This document shows, one piece after another, positions 22,081 to 31,558 of a stretch of 64,000 bases of DNA. Below the pieces are notes generated by a model, which was given only the letters and a program-made list of their open reading frames with translations, ran no database searches and had not been told where the DNA came from. Position numbers and translations under genes: made by a program. The stretch's first letter is position 1; the number at the start of each line of letters is the position of its first letter. Origin of the DNA: Pseudomonas berkeleyensis (GTDB taxonomy: Bacteria > Pseudomonadota > Gammaproteobacteria > Pseudomonadales > Pseudomonadaceae); contig NZ_CP059139.1 of NCBI RefSeq assembly GCF_014109765.1, positions 2,046,001 to 2,110,000 on the forward strand. Reading direction: 5' to 3'.

Positions 22081-23045
22081 ATGTTGCCCTTTCTACTACT
22101 CCCGGCGAACTACACCCGGAAATCGCCGCCTATCTCGATATGGTCGACGAGGGCCGACGGGCAGGGCGGCCGGCTCCCCACGAGCTGCTGATAGCACAGG
22201 CGCGTGCCGAGTTCGAGGCCGCTTCGCGCAGCCTGCCGTCATTCGCGCCGGCCTGTGCCGTGGAGCCACTATCGTTGCCGGTGCGACACGGTCAAATGGC
22301 CGCAAGGCTGTATCGGCCGGCGCTGGCCAATGCGACGTTGCCAGTCCTGATCTACCTGCACGGCGGCGGCTATTGCATCGGCAGCCTGGACTCGCACGAT
22401 GCGGTCTGTCGGCAACTGGCCGTCAGCGCGCAGTGTGCGGTGTTGGCGCTGGACTATCGACTGGCGCCAGAGCATCACTTTCCCGCTGCTCTGGAGGATG
22501 TGCGCGATGCCTGGGACTGGCTGCAAGAAGACGGCTTGGCGCTGGGGCTGGATCCCGCACGAGTGGCCTTGGGCGGCGACAGCGCCGGTGCGACCCTGTC
22601 CAGCGTGATTTGCGCCGAACTGGCGGCCACGCAGGGGGCCAAGCCTCGTGCGCAACTGCTGTTCTATCCGGCGGTGGACGCCCGGCAAGCCAGCGAATCC
22701 CACGAGTTGTTCGCCGAAGGGCACCTGCTGGAAAGCGCGACACTGGCCTGGTTCTATCAGCACTACGTGCCACAGCCGGAGCAGCGTTGTGACTGGCGCT
22801 GCTCGCCGCTGTTGGCTGAGGGACAACTGCGTGGTAGTGCGCCGGCGCTGCTGCTGATCGCCGAGTTCGACCCCTTGCTGGATGAGGGCTTGGCCTATGC
22901 CGAGCATCTGCGCGAGCAGGGTGTGGTCGTAGAAAGCCGGCTATGCCGTGGCATGACCCATGACTTCCTGCGTATGGCCGGGCTGGTGCCGGAGGTATTG
23001 GAGTACTACGCGCAGGCGGCAGCGTTTCTGCGGCGCTGCTGGTAG
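22077..23045 (+). CDS. HSL-family alpha/beta hydrolase, possible siderophore release or esterase enzyme
   Basis: A 322-residue hydrolase of the hormone-sensitive-lipase/acetyl-esterase family. HGGGYCIGS near residues 90-98 forms the oxyanion hole, GGDSAGA near 163-169 carries the nucleophile Ser, and a late Asp (EFDPLLDEG) and His (GMTHDF) complete the triad. No signal peptide is seen, so it should be cytoplasmic. It starts inside the NRPS 2 stop codon (ATGA), with AGGAGG about ten bases upstream, so the two are co-translated. Because the NRPS lacks a thioesterase, this enzyme is a candidate for releasing the finished peptide. It could instead cleave the acyl chain or a ferric-siderophore ester. 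Family assignment is firm; the role is inference. Confidence 0.85.
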
Positions 23046-23063
23046 GCGTATCGATCAACGAGA

Positions 23064-23088
23064 GGCTGGTGCGTATCGCGCACCAGCC
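23064..23088. terminator. Hairpin between convergent genes
   Basis: A perfect 10-bp stem (GGCTGGTGCG / CGCACCAGCC) with a 5-base loop lies between the hydrolase (plus) and fhuB (minus) stop codons. No T-run follows on either strand, so it may be a weak or bidirectional terminator. Confidence 0.45.
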
Positions 23089-23100
23089 GTCGACGATGTG

Positions 23101-25095
23101 CTAGCCGCGACGTTCGCGCTGCATCAGCCAGAGGAAGTACGGGCAGCCGATGAAGGCAGCCAGCAACCCGGCGGAAACCGGCCAGGGATAGGCCAGGTTG
23201 CGCCCCAGCCAGTCGGCCAGCAGCATGATCAGCGCGCCGGCACCCGCGCTCAGCAGCAGTTGCGGCAGCGCACGGCGCACGCCGAGGTGGCGGGCGATAT
23301 GCGGTGCGATCAAGCCGACGAAGCTCAATGGGCCGACCATCAGAGTCGCAGCAGCGGTGAGCAGGGCGGCCAGCAGCAGGATAGTCAGGTGGCTGACGCT
23401 CAGGCGCAGGCCGAGCGCTGCCGCTGTACCGTTGCCCAACCCGAGCAGATCGAGTGGGCGTGCCAGCAGCATTGCAGCGGCGCCCAGCAGTACGGCCAGG
23501 ATCACGGCGGTCGTGGCGGCAGCGGCATCGACCTGATAGGTCGAGCCGGTCATCCAGCTCATCAGCGCCGTCATGCGTGGGTCGCCGCTGGCCATCAGCA
23601 GGGTGCTCAACGCGCCCATCAAGGTGGTCAGGCATACCCCGGTGAGCAGCAGACGCTCAGGGCTGAAGGCACTGCGCCAGGCGAACCAGAGCAGGGCCGC
23701 GAGGGTCAGCAGGGCGCCCAGGCTGGCTGCCGGTAGCATCAGCGCCTGCGGCTGCGGTACCAGCAGGAACAGCACCAGCACGCCCAGCGCCGCGCCAGAG
23801 CTGGCGCCCAGCACTTCCGGGCTGGCCATGGGGTTACCGGTCAGGCGTTGCACCAGCAACCCGGCCATGGCCAGCATGGCGCCGGCGGCTAGTGCACCGA
23901 ACACGCGTGGCAGGCGCCAGTGCAGCTCGCTGAATTCGGCCCACTGCCATCCATGCAGCCCTTTGGCCAGAAACACGGCGGGTATCAGCAGCACGACCAG
24001 CAATCCGGCAACCAGCAGGATAGGTCGCCACGGATGCGCCGTTGGCTGCCCCAGGCTCGTTCTGTGCGGCTGGATACCGCCGCTGCGCTGGCGCGCCAGC
24101 AGCCACAGCAGCAGCGGCACGCTGAACACCGCCGTGAGGATGCCGGCTGGGACTTCGCCGACCAGGCGCGACAGCTCGCGTGCGCACTGATCGACCAGGC
24201 ACAGCAGCGCGGCGCCGAGCAGAGGCGCCCACAGCAACCGTTGGCGCAGGGTGCGCGCGCCGGTCATGCGCGCGATGGCCGGTGCGGCGAGTCCGATGAA
24301 ACCGATGATGCCGACCACGCTGGTGACGAAGGCACTCAACGCCACCGCGATCAGCAGGCCGAGGCCACGGGTGGTGCGCAGCGACACGCCGATGCTGGCT
24401 GCGCTCTGATCTTCCAGGCCGAGTGCGGCCAGTGGGCGAATCAGCAGCACCGCGAGTGCGGCGGCGACGGCCAGGCGTGGCGCCAGGTAGAGCACGCCGT
24501 CCCAGCCACTCTGGTTGATCGAGCCGGCCTGCCACAGCAGTAGGTCGATCAGGTAGTCGTGGTTGAACAACACCAGCAGGGCGTTCAGCGCGTTGCAGTA
24601 GAGGCTGATCACCATGCCGGCCAGGATGAAACGCAGCGGGGACAACTGGCGACCCCAGGCGAAGCTGAACAGGGCCAGCGTGGCCAGGCCAGCCCCTGCC
24701 AGGGTCACGGCTTCGAGGCCATGGATCAGCAATGTCGGTGCCCAGATGGTGGTAACCGACAGCGCCAGGTTGGCGCCGGCGGCGACCCCCAGAGTCACCG
24801 GTTCGGCCAGCGGGTTGCGCAGAATCTGCTGGAACAGGGTGCCGGCCAGGCCGAGGGCGGCGCCGACCATCAGGCTGACCAGCAGGCGTGGTGCGAAGCT
24901 GAAATGCAGCAGTACCTGATTGGGGCTGTCCAGATCCGGTGACCACAACGCCTGCCACCACAGCTCGCGCGGTAGCAGGCCGTTGAGTCCGCGCCACACC
25001 AGCAGTGCAGCCAGCGTGGCGATGATCAGGGTGCACAGCGCCGAGCCCAGGCTGTGCCGGGGGCGCTGCGCAGGCAGGCTCAGTGACTCAGCCAT
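23101..25095 (-). CDS. fhuB: FhuB-like ferric-siderophore ABC permease, two FecCD halves fused
   Basis: A 664-residue inner-membrane protein made of two tandem FecCD-type permease halves (about 1-335 and 336-664). Each half is built of many hydrophobic helices and repeats blocks such as NPLAEP / NPMASP and GLAAPAIAR / GLIAPHIAR. This matches E. coli FhuB, where one chain replaces the usual permease dimer for ferric hydroxamate uptake. I chose the ATG at 25095 (MAESLSL) because it overlaps the upstream binding-protein gene by 8 bases; an in-frame start at 25128 would add 11 residues. It should work with the FhuD-like protein upstream and the ATPase encoded separately at 35461-36228. Confidence 0.92.
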   Translation of the reverse strand: MAESLSLPAQRPRHSLGSALCTLIIATLAALLVWRGLNGLLPRELWWQALWSPDLDSPNQVLLHFSFAPRLLVSLMVGAALGLAGTLFQQILRNPLAEPVTLGVAAGANLALSVTTIWAPTLLIHGLEAVTLAGAGLATLALFSFAWGRQLSPLRFILAGMVISLYCNALNALLVLFNHDYLIDLLLWQAGSINQSGWDGVLYLAPRLAVAAALAVLLIRPLAALGLEDQSAASIGVSLRTTRGLGLLIAVALSAFVTSVVGIIGFIGLAAPAIARMTGARTLRQRLLWAPLLGAALLCLVDQCARELSRLVGEVPAGILTAVFSVPLLLWLLARQRSGGIQPHRTSLGQPTAHPWRPILLVAGLLVVLLIPAVFLAKGLHGWQWAEFSELHWRLPRVFGALAAGAMLAMAGLLVQRLTGNPMASPEVLGASSGAALGVLVLFLLVPQPQALMLPAASLGALLTLAALLWFAWRSAFSPERLLLTGVCLTTLMGALSTLLMASGDPRMTALMSWMTGSTYQVDAAAATTAVILAVLLGAAAMLLARPLDLLGLGNGTAAALGLRLSVSHLTILLLAALLTAAATLMVGPLSFVGLIAPHIARHLGVRRALPQLLLSAGAGALIMLLADWLGRNLAYPWPVSAGLLAAFIGCPYFLWLMQRERRG

Positions 25096-26014
25096 GCTGC
25101 ACCTCCTGGCTGTCCAGATAGTCGGCAATGCGCTCGGCCAGGCTGAGGAACGAGGCTACGCCGCCATAGGGATAGAATTTGCCCAGTGCCTGAGTTTGAT
25201 CGCGGCGTACCGCCGGCAGGTTGTTCCACAAGGCATTGGGCTGACGCAGGCTCTGCAGGCGCGCCGACGTGGTCGGGATTTCGATGTACAGCAGATGGGC
25301 ATCGGGTTGTTCGCTGAGGCGCTCGATACCGGTGAGGCTGAAGCCCATGGCATTGCTCGGGCCACTCCAGGCGTTGCGTAGCCCCAGCCGATCGAGCACG
25401 TCCTGCGCCATGCTGTGCTGGCCGTAGACCGTGGCGTGGCGACCATCCTGGTTGAGCACGGCGATGTACAGGGCCGGCTGTGGGCGTAGCGCCAAACGGG
25501 TTCGCAGCACCTTCAGGCGCTGCTCCGCGGCTTGCAGATAAATGTCGGCGCGGTCACTCACATGCAGGCGTTCGGCCAATTGGCGCATGAAGGCGCTGGC
25601 GCTGTTCCAGACCCCCTTGTCAGTGGGAAAGATGTTCACCACCTCGGTCGGCGCGATATCACCGAGCGCACGCAATACGCTGTTGGGCAAGGCGTCGCTG
25701 AGGATCAGTTGTGGGTTCAACTGATGCAGCAATTCGAGATTGGGCTCCCAGTAGGGGCCTATATCGAGCACTGTCTGCGGTAATGGCGAACCAGGCATAC
25801 GCCGGCGGTAGTAGCCGACATCGGAAATGGCCAGTGGCTCCACGCCGAGGGTCAGCAGGGTTTCGGCTGCCCCCCAGTTGATGGCGACTACCCGCTGCAG
25901 CGGTTCTGCGCGCAGTGGCAAGCCACAGCCGAGGGCCAGTCCGCCGATGGCCATGGCCTGAAGAAATTGGCGGCGTTTCAGCAGTCGGTGGGGGCGGTTG
26001 GTTGAGGCTGGCAA
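25088..26014 (-). CDS. fhuD: FhuD-like periplasmic ferric-siderophore binding protein
   Basis: An iron-siderophore binding protein of the FhuD/FepB class III type, with the usual beginning RVVAINWGAAETLLTLGVEPLAISD. The N-terminus has a twin-arginine-like export signal: KRRQFLQ, then a hydrophobic stretch ending near LPLRAEP. I prefer the TTG at 26014, which has GGAG six bases upstream and gives a normal-length signal. The ATG at 26059 would add 15 residues, has no ribosome site, and its coding stretch includes a small GGCTCC-CGCA-GGAGCC hairpin. The stop codon overlaps the start of fhuB. It would collect the ferric siderophore in the periplasm and hand it to FhuB. Confidence 0.88.
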   Translation of the reverse strand: MPASTNRPHRLLKRRQFLQAMAIGGLALGCGLPLRAEPLQRVVAINWGAAETLLTLGVEPLAISDVGYYRRRMPGSPLPQTVLDIGPYWEPNLELLHQLNPQLILSDALPNSVLRALGDIAPTEVVNIFPTDKGVWNSASAFMRQLAERLHVSDRADIYLQAAEQRLKVLRTRLALRPQPALYIAVLNQDGRHATVYGQHSMAQDVLDRLGLRNAWSGPSNAMGFSLTGIERLSEQPDAHLLYIEIPTTSARLQSLRQPNALWNNLPAVRRDQTQALGKFYPYGGVASFLSLAERIADYLDSQEVQHG

Positions 26015-26069
26015 GGCGTTCTCCAGATACGCGCAAGGCTCCCGCAGGAGCCTGAACATTCAGCAAGCA

Positions 26070-26104
26070 AAAGCCCGGCACCGCCATTGGCGGTGCCGGG
26101 CTTT
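26070..26104 (-). terminator. Strong hairpin terminator after the TonB receptor gene
   Basis: A perfect 16-bp stem (AAAGCCCGGCACCGCC and its complement) with a 3-base loop. On the minus strand it ends in GGGCTTTTGC. It sits 9 bases after the receptor stop and before fhuD, so it should limit read-through into fhuDB. Confidence 0.8.
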
Positions 26105-26112
26105 GCGTCTGG

Positions 26113-28521
26113 TTACCAGCTGTACTTGACGCTGGTCATCAGGTTGCGCTCCAGGCCTACGTAGCAACTGGTTGCGGCGTCACAGGTAGCGATGTAGTCC
26201 TCATTCAGCAGGTTCTGTGCGTATACGGCCAGCGTGACCTGCGGCGTCAGCTTGTAGCTGGCCGACGCATCGAACAGGGTGTAGCTGTCAGCGCCGAAGG
26301 TATTGGCGTTGTTGCCATACATCGAGCCTACATAGCGGGCGCCCGCGCCCAGGGTCAGGCCCTGCAGCGAGCCATTGGTGAAGTTGTAGTTCACCCAGGC
26401 CGAGGCCATGTGCTCCGGCACGTTTGCAGGGCGGTTGCCCTGGTTGCCGTCGTTGCTGCGGGTGATCTGCGCCTTGGTGTAGGTGTACGAGCCGAGGATA
26501 TCCCAGTGCTCATCCAGCTTGAGGCGAGCCTCTGCCTCGATGCCACGTGAGCGCTGCTTCCCTTCTGCAACGTTGAAGCCTGTGGTGACGCCGTTGCTGT
26601 CACGCTCGACGGTGAGGATATTGGTCTTGATCAGATCGAAGGCAGCCAGCGTCAGCAGCAGGTCGTCATGCGGCTGGTACTTCACCCCCACTTCCCATTG
26701 ATTGGCCTCGCTCGGGTCGAAGGTGTTGCCCAGGCGACTGACGCCACTATTGGGTGAAAACGATTCGGCGTAGCTGATATAGGGCGCCAGGCCGAAGTTG
26801 GTTAGGTAGGTCAGGCCCACGCGGCCGGTGAAGGCGTCGTCTTTCTGGTTAGTGGATCGACTGTTGGGAATATTGTTGTCGAAGTCGTTACGAACCCGGT
26901 CATGGCGGCCACCGAGGGTCAGCAGCCAGTGATCGTCGAAGTGGATCTGATCTTGTACGTAGGCCCCGAGTTGCTCGATGGTTTGGTTGTAGTCGGCCTG
27001 TGTTAGCCCGTTGGTTGGGCCCGGCTTCGGTACAGGCTGGCCATAGACAGGGTTGAACACGTTCAGGGTCGGGCCTAAGTTCCGGTAGAAGGTAACGTCT
27101 GCATCCTGCCAGCTATAGTCCACCCCGCTAAGCAGGGTGTGGCGGATCGAGCCAGTAATGAAATCGGCCTGTAGCTGGTTGTCCAGCGCGAAAGTATTCA
27201 TGTGCTGATTACGACGATCCGCAATCCGCACCAGATTCCCGGTGGTTGGGTTGAATGCGGCCCAGTTGGGCAACAGGTTATTGAACGTCAGATCTACCTG
27301 GCCATAGCGCAGGTTCTGGCGGAACTCCAGCGCATCGTTGAAGCGGTGGCGAAACTCGTAGCCGAGGTTGTACTGATCCTGGTCGAAGCGGTTGAAGCTG
27401 TGATCACCCAGCAGCGTATCGGTGGTGTGACCATTGGGCTTGGTGTAGACGAACAGGCTGCCGCCGTTACGATCACGCAGGAAGTCGGTGAGCAGGGTCA
27501 GGCTGGTGTCTTCGTTCGGCGCCCAGGTGAAGGACGGTGCGATGTACTGACGATCATCTTCCAGCTCATGGCCATCGTCATACTCCACCTGGGTATTGGC
27601 TTCGCGGTACAGACCGACGACGCGGTAGAGAAACTGGTTCTGTTCGTCGAGCGCGCCACCGACATCGAACTGGCCCTGGCGACGGTCATGGCTGCCGGCA
27701 GTGAGCTGAACTTCGTTGACCTGGTTGGCGGTAGGTTTCTTGCTGACCCGGTTGATCACGCCGCCAGCATCGACCTGGCCGAACAGGGTCGAGGCTGGAC
27801 CGCGCAGCACGTCAACGCGTTCAAGCGCATAAGGCTCGCTACGGAACATGGCGTAGTCGTTGGTCTGCTGGCGCAGGCCATTGAGGTAATCACTGGTGCT
27901 TTGGCCGTTGAAGCCGCGAATGAAAAGCCAGTCGTAGCCTTTCGGGTCGAGGCCATAGGTCTCCACTTTCACGCCTGGCACATAGCGCAGCGCCTCGGTA
28001 ACGGTCTGTGCGCCCTGGGCGTCGAGCTGGGCGCGGGTAATCACCGATACCGACTGGGGGATTTCCAGCAGCGAGGCGTTGGTTTTGCTGGCGCTGTTGC
28101 TGGTTCGGGGCACGAAACTGTTCTGTCCTTCGCTGCGCCCTTCGATCACCTGTGCGGGCAGGGCCAGCGCACTGTCGCCCGTGCCGGTGAACAGGCTGAC
28201 GCGGTTGCCGTCGAGTTGATAGCGCACGCCGGTGCCTTCGAGCAAGGCGTCCAGGGCCTGCACGGCCTCCATCTCGCCAACCACGGCATTGCTACGCAGG
28301 CGGCTGAGTTGGGCCGGGTTGAACAGGATCTGCAGTTCGGTCTGCGCCCCGAGGCTGGTCAGTGCCGAGGCCAGCGGTTGTGCAGGTAGATCGATGCGTA
28401 CAGGCTCAGCCAGAAGTGGTGCGGAGGCTCCAAGAGCCAGGCCGAACGCCGCAGCGCGAACCAGTCGGGCAAGGGGAGCGAGCGAAGTGTCGGGTTTGAA
28501 GAGTGAACGCGAAGAATGCAC
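26113..28521 (-). CDS. TonB-dependent ferric-siderophore receptor with STN signalling domain
   Basis: An 802-residue outer-membrane transducer of the FpvA/FoxA type. After a signal peptide (about 1-38, cleaved near LLAEP) comes an STN domain (about 40-115; LPAQPLASALTSLGAQTELQILF). The plug domain (about 135-260) contains IPQSVSVITRAQLDAQGAQTV and GLDPKGYDWLFIRGF. A barrel follows and ends in an aromatic C-terminal residue (VKYSW). The STN domain normally contacts a FecR-type anti-sigma factor, and fecR and fecI homologues lie 2-3 kb upstream. It is the probable receptor for the siderophore made here. A Fur-like site and a candidate ECF promoter lie just upstream. Confidence 0.95.
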   Translation of the reverse strand: MHSSRSLFKPDTSLAPLARLVRAAAFGLALGASAPLLAEPVRIDLPAQPLASALTSLGAQTELQILFNPAQLSRLRSNAVVGEMEAVQALDALLEGTGVRYQLDGNRVSLFTGTGDSALALPAQVIEGRSEGQNSFVPRTSNSASKTNASLLEIPQSVSVITRAQLDAQGAQTVTEALRYVPGVKVETYGLDPKGYDWLFIRGFNGQSTSDYLNGLRQQTNDYAMFRSEPYALERVDVLRGPASTLFGQVDAGGVINRVSKKPTANQVNEVQLTAGSHDRRQGQFDVGGALDEQNQFLYRVVGLYREANTQVEYDDGHELEDDRQYIAPSFTWAPNEDTSLTLLTDFLRDRNGGSLFVYTKPNGHTTDTLLGDHSFNRFDQDQYNLGYEFRHRFNDALEFRQNLRYGQVDLTFNNLLPNWAAFNPTTGNLVRIADRRNQHMNTFALDNQLQADFITGSIRHTLLSGVDYSWQDADVTFYRNLGPTLNVFNPVYGQPVPKPGPTNGLTQADYNQTIEQLGAYVQDQIHFDDHWLLTLGGRHDRVRNDFDNNIPNSRSTNQKDDAFTGRVGLTYLTNFGLAPYISYAESFSPNSGVSRLGNTFDPSEANQWEVGVKYQPHDDLLLTLAAFDLIKTNILTVERDSNGVTTGFNVAEGKQRSRGIEAEARLKLDEHWDILGSYTYTKAQITRSNDGNQGNRPANVPEHMASAWVNYNFTNGSLQGLTLGAGARYVGSMYGNNANTFGADSYTLFDASASYKLTPQVTLAVYAQNLLNEDYIATCDAATSCYVGLERNLMTSVKYSW

Positions 28522-28553
28522 TGCAGTACTCCTGATCGATGTGTAGTGTTGGT

Positions 28554-28572
28554 TTTAATTAGAATGATTTGC
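28554..28572 (-). promoter_or_regulatory. Candidate Fur box upstream of the receptor gene
   Basis: The plus-strand sequence TTTAATTAGAATGATTTGC matches 12 of 19 positions of the Fur consensus GATAATGATAATCATTATC by my count. It lies 33-51 bases upstream of the receptor ATG. It is the weakest kind of match but well placed. Confidence 0.5.
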
Positions 28573-28575
28573 TTT

Positions 28576-28597
28576 AAGACGCATGGGTGCGCAGAAA
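28576..28597 (-). promoter_or_regulatory. Candidate ECF sigma promoter for the receptor gene
   Basis: On the minus strand this reads TTTCT, 11 bases, CGTCTT. The same layout occurs upstream of the PvdE-like exporter and the pvdA-like gene. It sits immediately upstream of the Fur-like site and 55 bases before the ATG. CGT is the -10-like core of PvdS-type promoters. Confidence 0.45.
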
Positions 28598-28635
28598 CCG
28601 GAAAAGAAATTTCAAATTCATGCGCTTCTCGCGCT

Positions 28636-30324
28636 TTATCCGGCAGGGGCCTTGGCTGGTTCCGTGGCGCCACGGTGCTGCTCCTGCAGCGAAACGATTC
28701 GCCCGTAGGCCATTTGCAGCAGGCGGTCGGCCACGTGGAAGTAGCGGTCGTCGTGGGATATCACGATCAAGGTGCGGCCCTGAGCCCGAAGCTCTGGCAG
28801 CAGCTCGGTATAGAAGATGCGGCGGAACTCGGGATCCTGATCGGCAGCCCACTCGTCGAACACCAGCACCGGACGCTTCTCCAGCCAGGCTTGAACCAGC
28901 GCCAGGCGTTTGCGCTGGCCTGTGGAAAGGTCGGTGGTCGAGTAGTTGTGGTCGTCCAGGCTGACCTTGTGGGCGATCTCCAGGCGTTCCAGGTAGCGGT
29001 TGGCTTCAGCGGGTATGTCCTGGCTGCCCTTGAGCAGATCCTCGAACAGGAAATAGTCGGCGAAGATGGTGGTGAACAGTTGGCGGTAATCATCGCGATT
29101 GGCGTCTGTCACCGGCTCACCGTTGAGCAGCAACGTACCGCTCTTGGGCACGTAGAGGCCCAGCAGCAATTTGATCAGGGTGGTTTTGCCGCAGCCGTTC
29201 TCGCCCGCGATGAAGAGGATTTCACCGGGACGGATGTGCAGATCCACCGGGCCGACGCCAAAACCTTCGCCGCCCTCTTCGGTGGGGTAGCTGTAGTGCA
29301 GGCCGCGCAGCTCGATGCCTTGCATCGGCGGTGCGCTGCGGCCGTCATCACGTAGCAGCAGGTTGGGTTCCGGCGAAGAGAAGCGCTGCGACAGCTCGGC
29401 AATGCGGCGGAAGGCTACCTGGGCACGGCTGACGATAGGCAACTGGCCGACCAGATGCTCCAGGGGGCCTTTCATGTACAGCAGCACCAGGATGAAGCCG
29501 CTCAGTGTCGCCTTGTCGGTACTCGGCCAGAAGCTCTGGTAGGCCAGGGCCACGCCGATGACGATGAAAAACAGGGTCGAGCCGAAACCCTTGGCGATCA
29601 CGAACAGGTTGATCGAGCGGATCTGGATGTCGCAGATGCGTTCGGCTGTACCCTGCAGGCGCTCGCTGTAGTGCTGGAAACGGCGCGGACGGCTGATGCG
29701 TAGTTCCTTGGCGCCCTCGGCCATGGCACGGTAGTGCTTCTGCAGGTCGTCCTCGGCATCACGGGCCTGGAAGAAGCCGCGGATACCCTTGCTGCGCGCC
29801 ACGTACTGGATGGCGCTGCCGATGACGATCGCCAGGGCGGTGGTGAGGAACATGGGCAGCGAGAGTGAGGCCAGATAGCCCAGACAGCCGAGGGTGACGG
29901 TCAGTGATACCGCCAGTGGCGCGAAGGCGAAGGCGAAGTCGCTGATGGTGTCGATATCGTGGGTCAGCACCGGGATCAGGCGGTGGCTGCGGTAGCGCTC
30001 GATCTGGTCGATCGGTGCCGAGATGATCTTGCTGCCCAGATCCTTGCGCAGCCTGGCGATGACGTGTTGGCCGACATAATTGGTGCCGATATCGGAGATG
30101 ATCGAACCGACCAACGCCAGCAGGCACAAGCCCGCGAAACCCAGCAGCAGAGCGCTCTGCATGCCTTCGTCAGAATGCAGGCTGTAGTTGATGGTGGCCA
30201 GCAGTGCCGTGATGCTGGCGCCGCCAAGAATGCCCAGCAGGGTGGCGGCGGCGAGTTGTGGGGCGAACGGGCGTAACAGCCGGAAGAGTTCGCGGATCGT
30301 GCTTTGCGGAGGTGTCTGCATCAT
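28636..30324 (-). CDS. pvdE: PvdE-like cyclic-peptide/siderophore ABC exporter
   Basis: A 562-residue fused exporter half-transporter of the SyrD/PvdE family. An N-terminal membrane domain (about 1-320, six predicted helices) is followed by an ATPase domain with Walker A GENGCGKTT near 373, signature LSTGQRKR near 466 and Walker B VLVFDEWAADQD near 486. In pyoverdine producers PvdE moves the acylated precursor into the periplasm, and this protein probably does the same for the lipopeptide made by the two NRPSs. Two ATGs occur in a row; AGGA lies 4 bases before the first and 7 before the second. A shared ECF-like motif lies about 90 bases upstream. Confidence 0.93.
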   Translation of the reverse strand: MMQTPPQSTIRELFRLLRPFAPQLAAATLLGILGGASITALLATINYSLHSDEGMQSALLLGFAGLCLLALVGSIISDIGTNYVGQHVIARLRKDLGSKIISAPIDQIERYRSHRLIPVLTHDIDTISDFAFAFAPLAVSLTVTLGCLGYLASLSLPMFLTTALAIVIGSAIQYVARSKGIRGFFQARDAEDDLQKHYRAMAEGAKELRISRPRRFQHYSERLQGTAERICDIQIRSINLFVIAKGFGSTLFFIVIGVALAYQSFWPSTDKATLSGFILVLLYMKGPLEHLVGQLPIVSRAQVAFRRIAELSQRFSSPEPNLLLRDDGRSAPPMQGIELRGLHYSYPTEEGGEGFGVGPVDLHIRPGEILFIAGENGCGKTTLIKLLLGLYVPKSGTLLLNGEPVTDANRDDYRQLFTTIFADYFLFEDLLKGSQDIPAEANRYLERLEIAHKVSLDDHNYSTTDLSTGQRKRLALVQAWLEKRPVLVFDEWAADQDPEFRRIFYTELLPELRAQGRTLIVISHDDRYFHVADRLLQMAYGRIVSLQEQHRGATEPAKAPAG

Positions 30325-30413
30325 CCAGTCCTGAGGCTCGGCGCAGGGCTGCGCCGGAAAACGGGGCGACGCGGTTGCAATCGAAATGACTGCAAACCCG
30401 AATCGTTCCTGTT

Positions 30414-30435
30414 AAGACGAATGAGGCAGGAGAAA
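30414..30435 (-). promoter_or_regulatory. Candidate ECF sigma promoter for the exporter gene
   Basis: The minus strand reads TTTCT, 11 bases, CGTCTT followed by AA, as upstream of the receptor gene. It lies in the 203-base gap between fecR and the exporter, so the exporter probably has its own promoter. I saw no convincing Fur box in this gap. Confidence 0.45.
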
Positions 30436-30527
30436 ACTCAAAGAAAACCGGGGATGGTGGTTGGCAGCGCTGGTTTCGCTTCAGGCGCAAGCGAGATCGT
30501 TGGTCTCGATGCGCATGGCGGGCCCAT

Positions 30528-31526
30528 CTAGAGCGAGGCGTAGCGGCTCTTCAGTACCAGTCCGCCGTCATCGTGACGCCTGAGTTCGATGGGCAGTACG
30601 GTCGGCAGTGATTCGATCAGCGCCTTGAGGTCATCGGTACGGTAGATGCCGCCAATGCGCAGGTTGCCACTGGCTGTGTCGCCCAGGCGCACCGGCTGCT
30701 CGAGGTAGCGGTTGATCAGTGGCAGGGCGGCGCTCAGGGTCAGGTCATCCAGCACCAGCTTGCCTTCGATCCAGGCAATGGCGCTGGTAGTGCTCGCGTG
30801 TTCCACGTCGATCTGGTTGCTGCCCTGGCGGTAGCGCGCTTGCATGCCGGGCGACAGTTGCGCCTGGGCACTCTGCACGCCATTCGGTGGACTGACCACC
30901 ACGGCACCTTCGAGCAGGCTGACCAGCATCTGCCGGTCATCCGTCCAGACATTGAAACGGGTGCCGGTGACACGCACCTGGCCATTGTCGGTCAGCACAC
31001 TGAACGGCTGTTCGCTGTTGTGGGCCACTTCGAAATAGCCCTCGCTGCCGCTCTTGAGCCAGACACTGCGGCGGTCGCGGAAGGTGGCGAAGATCAGTCT
31101 GCTGTGGCTATTGAGTTGAACGCGCGAGCCGTCTGCCAGCATGACCTTGCGTGGGGTCTCCTGCGCCGTGTAGTAGCCTGCTTGCGCCGGCAGCAGGCCG
31201 GCCGACCAACCGCTCAGCCAGATGGTCACCGCACCCAGCATGGCGGCAGTGGCCATTCTGGCTGCGCGCCAGGCGCTGCGCTGGCGGCGAGGGCGAGCTG
31301 ACGAGTGCCGAGGCGTGGGGGCGTGGGCCGGGCTTAGTTGATCGGCCAGTTGCCAGATCACCAGCATGGCGTCGTATTCGTGCTGGTGGCTGGGGTCAGC
31401 GGCTATCCAGCGGTCGAAGGCCTGGCGCTCCTCGTTCGTGCAGTCCACGTCATGCAGGCGCGCGCACCAGTACGCCGCCTCGGCGCTGAGGCGCTCGTCT
31501 TCATCGGTGGATTGCTGCTCGATCAT
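30528..31526 (-). CDS. fecR: FecR-family anti-sigma factor/signal transducer
   Basis: An inner-membrane regulator of about 332 residues. The cytoplasmic N-terminus has the FecR fold motif EAAYWCARL...FDRWIAADPSHQHEYDAM. One membrane segment lies at about 90-112 (MATAAMLGAVTIWLSGWSAGLL), followed by the periplasmic FecR domain (PRKVMLADGSRVQLNSHSRL, VTGTRFNVW). It should relay receptor occupancy to the FecI sigma factor. I chose the ATG at 31526 because GGGA precedes it; an in-frame ATG at 31547 is the alternative but has no ribosome site. The gene is divergent from fecI, whereas fecI and fecR usually lie in tandem. Confidence 0.9.
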   Translation of the reverse strand: MIEQQSTDEDERLSAEAAYWCARLHDVDCTNEERQAFDRWIAADPSHQHEYDAMLVIWQLADQLSPAHAPTPRHSSARPRRQRSAWRAARMATAAMLGAVTIWLSGWSAGLLPAQAGYYTAQETPRKVMLADGSRVQLNSHSRLIFATFRDRRSVWLKSGSEGYFEVAHNSEQPFSVLTDNGQVRVTGTRFNVWTDDRQMLVSLLEGAVVVSPPNGVQSAQAQLSPGMQARYRQGSNQIDVEHASTTSAIAWIEGKLVLDDLTLSAALPLINRYLEQPVRLGDTASGNLRIGGIYRTDDLKALIESLPTVLPIELRRHDDGGLVLKSRYASL

Positions 31527-31558
31527 TCGGGCGTCCCAGGCTTTCATTTGCACAAAAT

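Noticed and set aside
27202..28389. 395-residue plus-strand open frame opposite the receptor gene
   Set aside because: It is the complement of the TonB receptor gene. It has no ribosome site and no recognisable domain.
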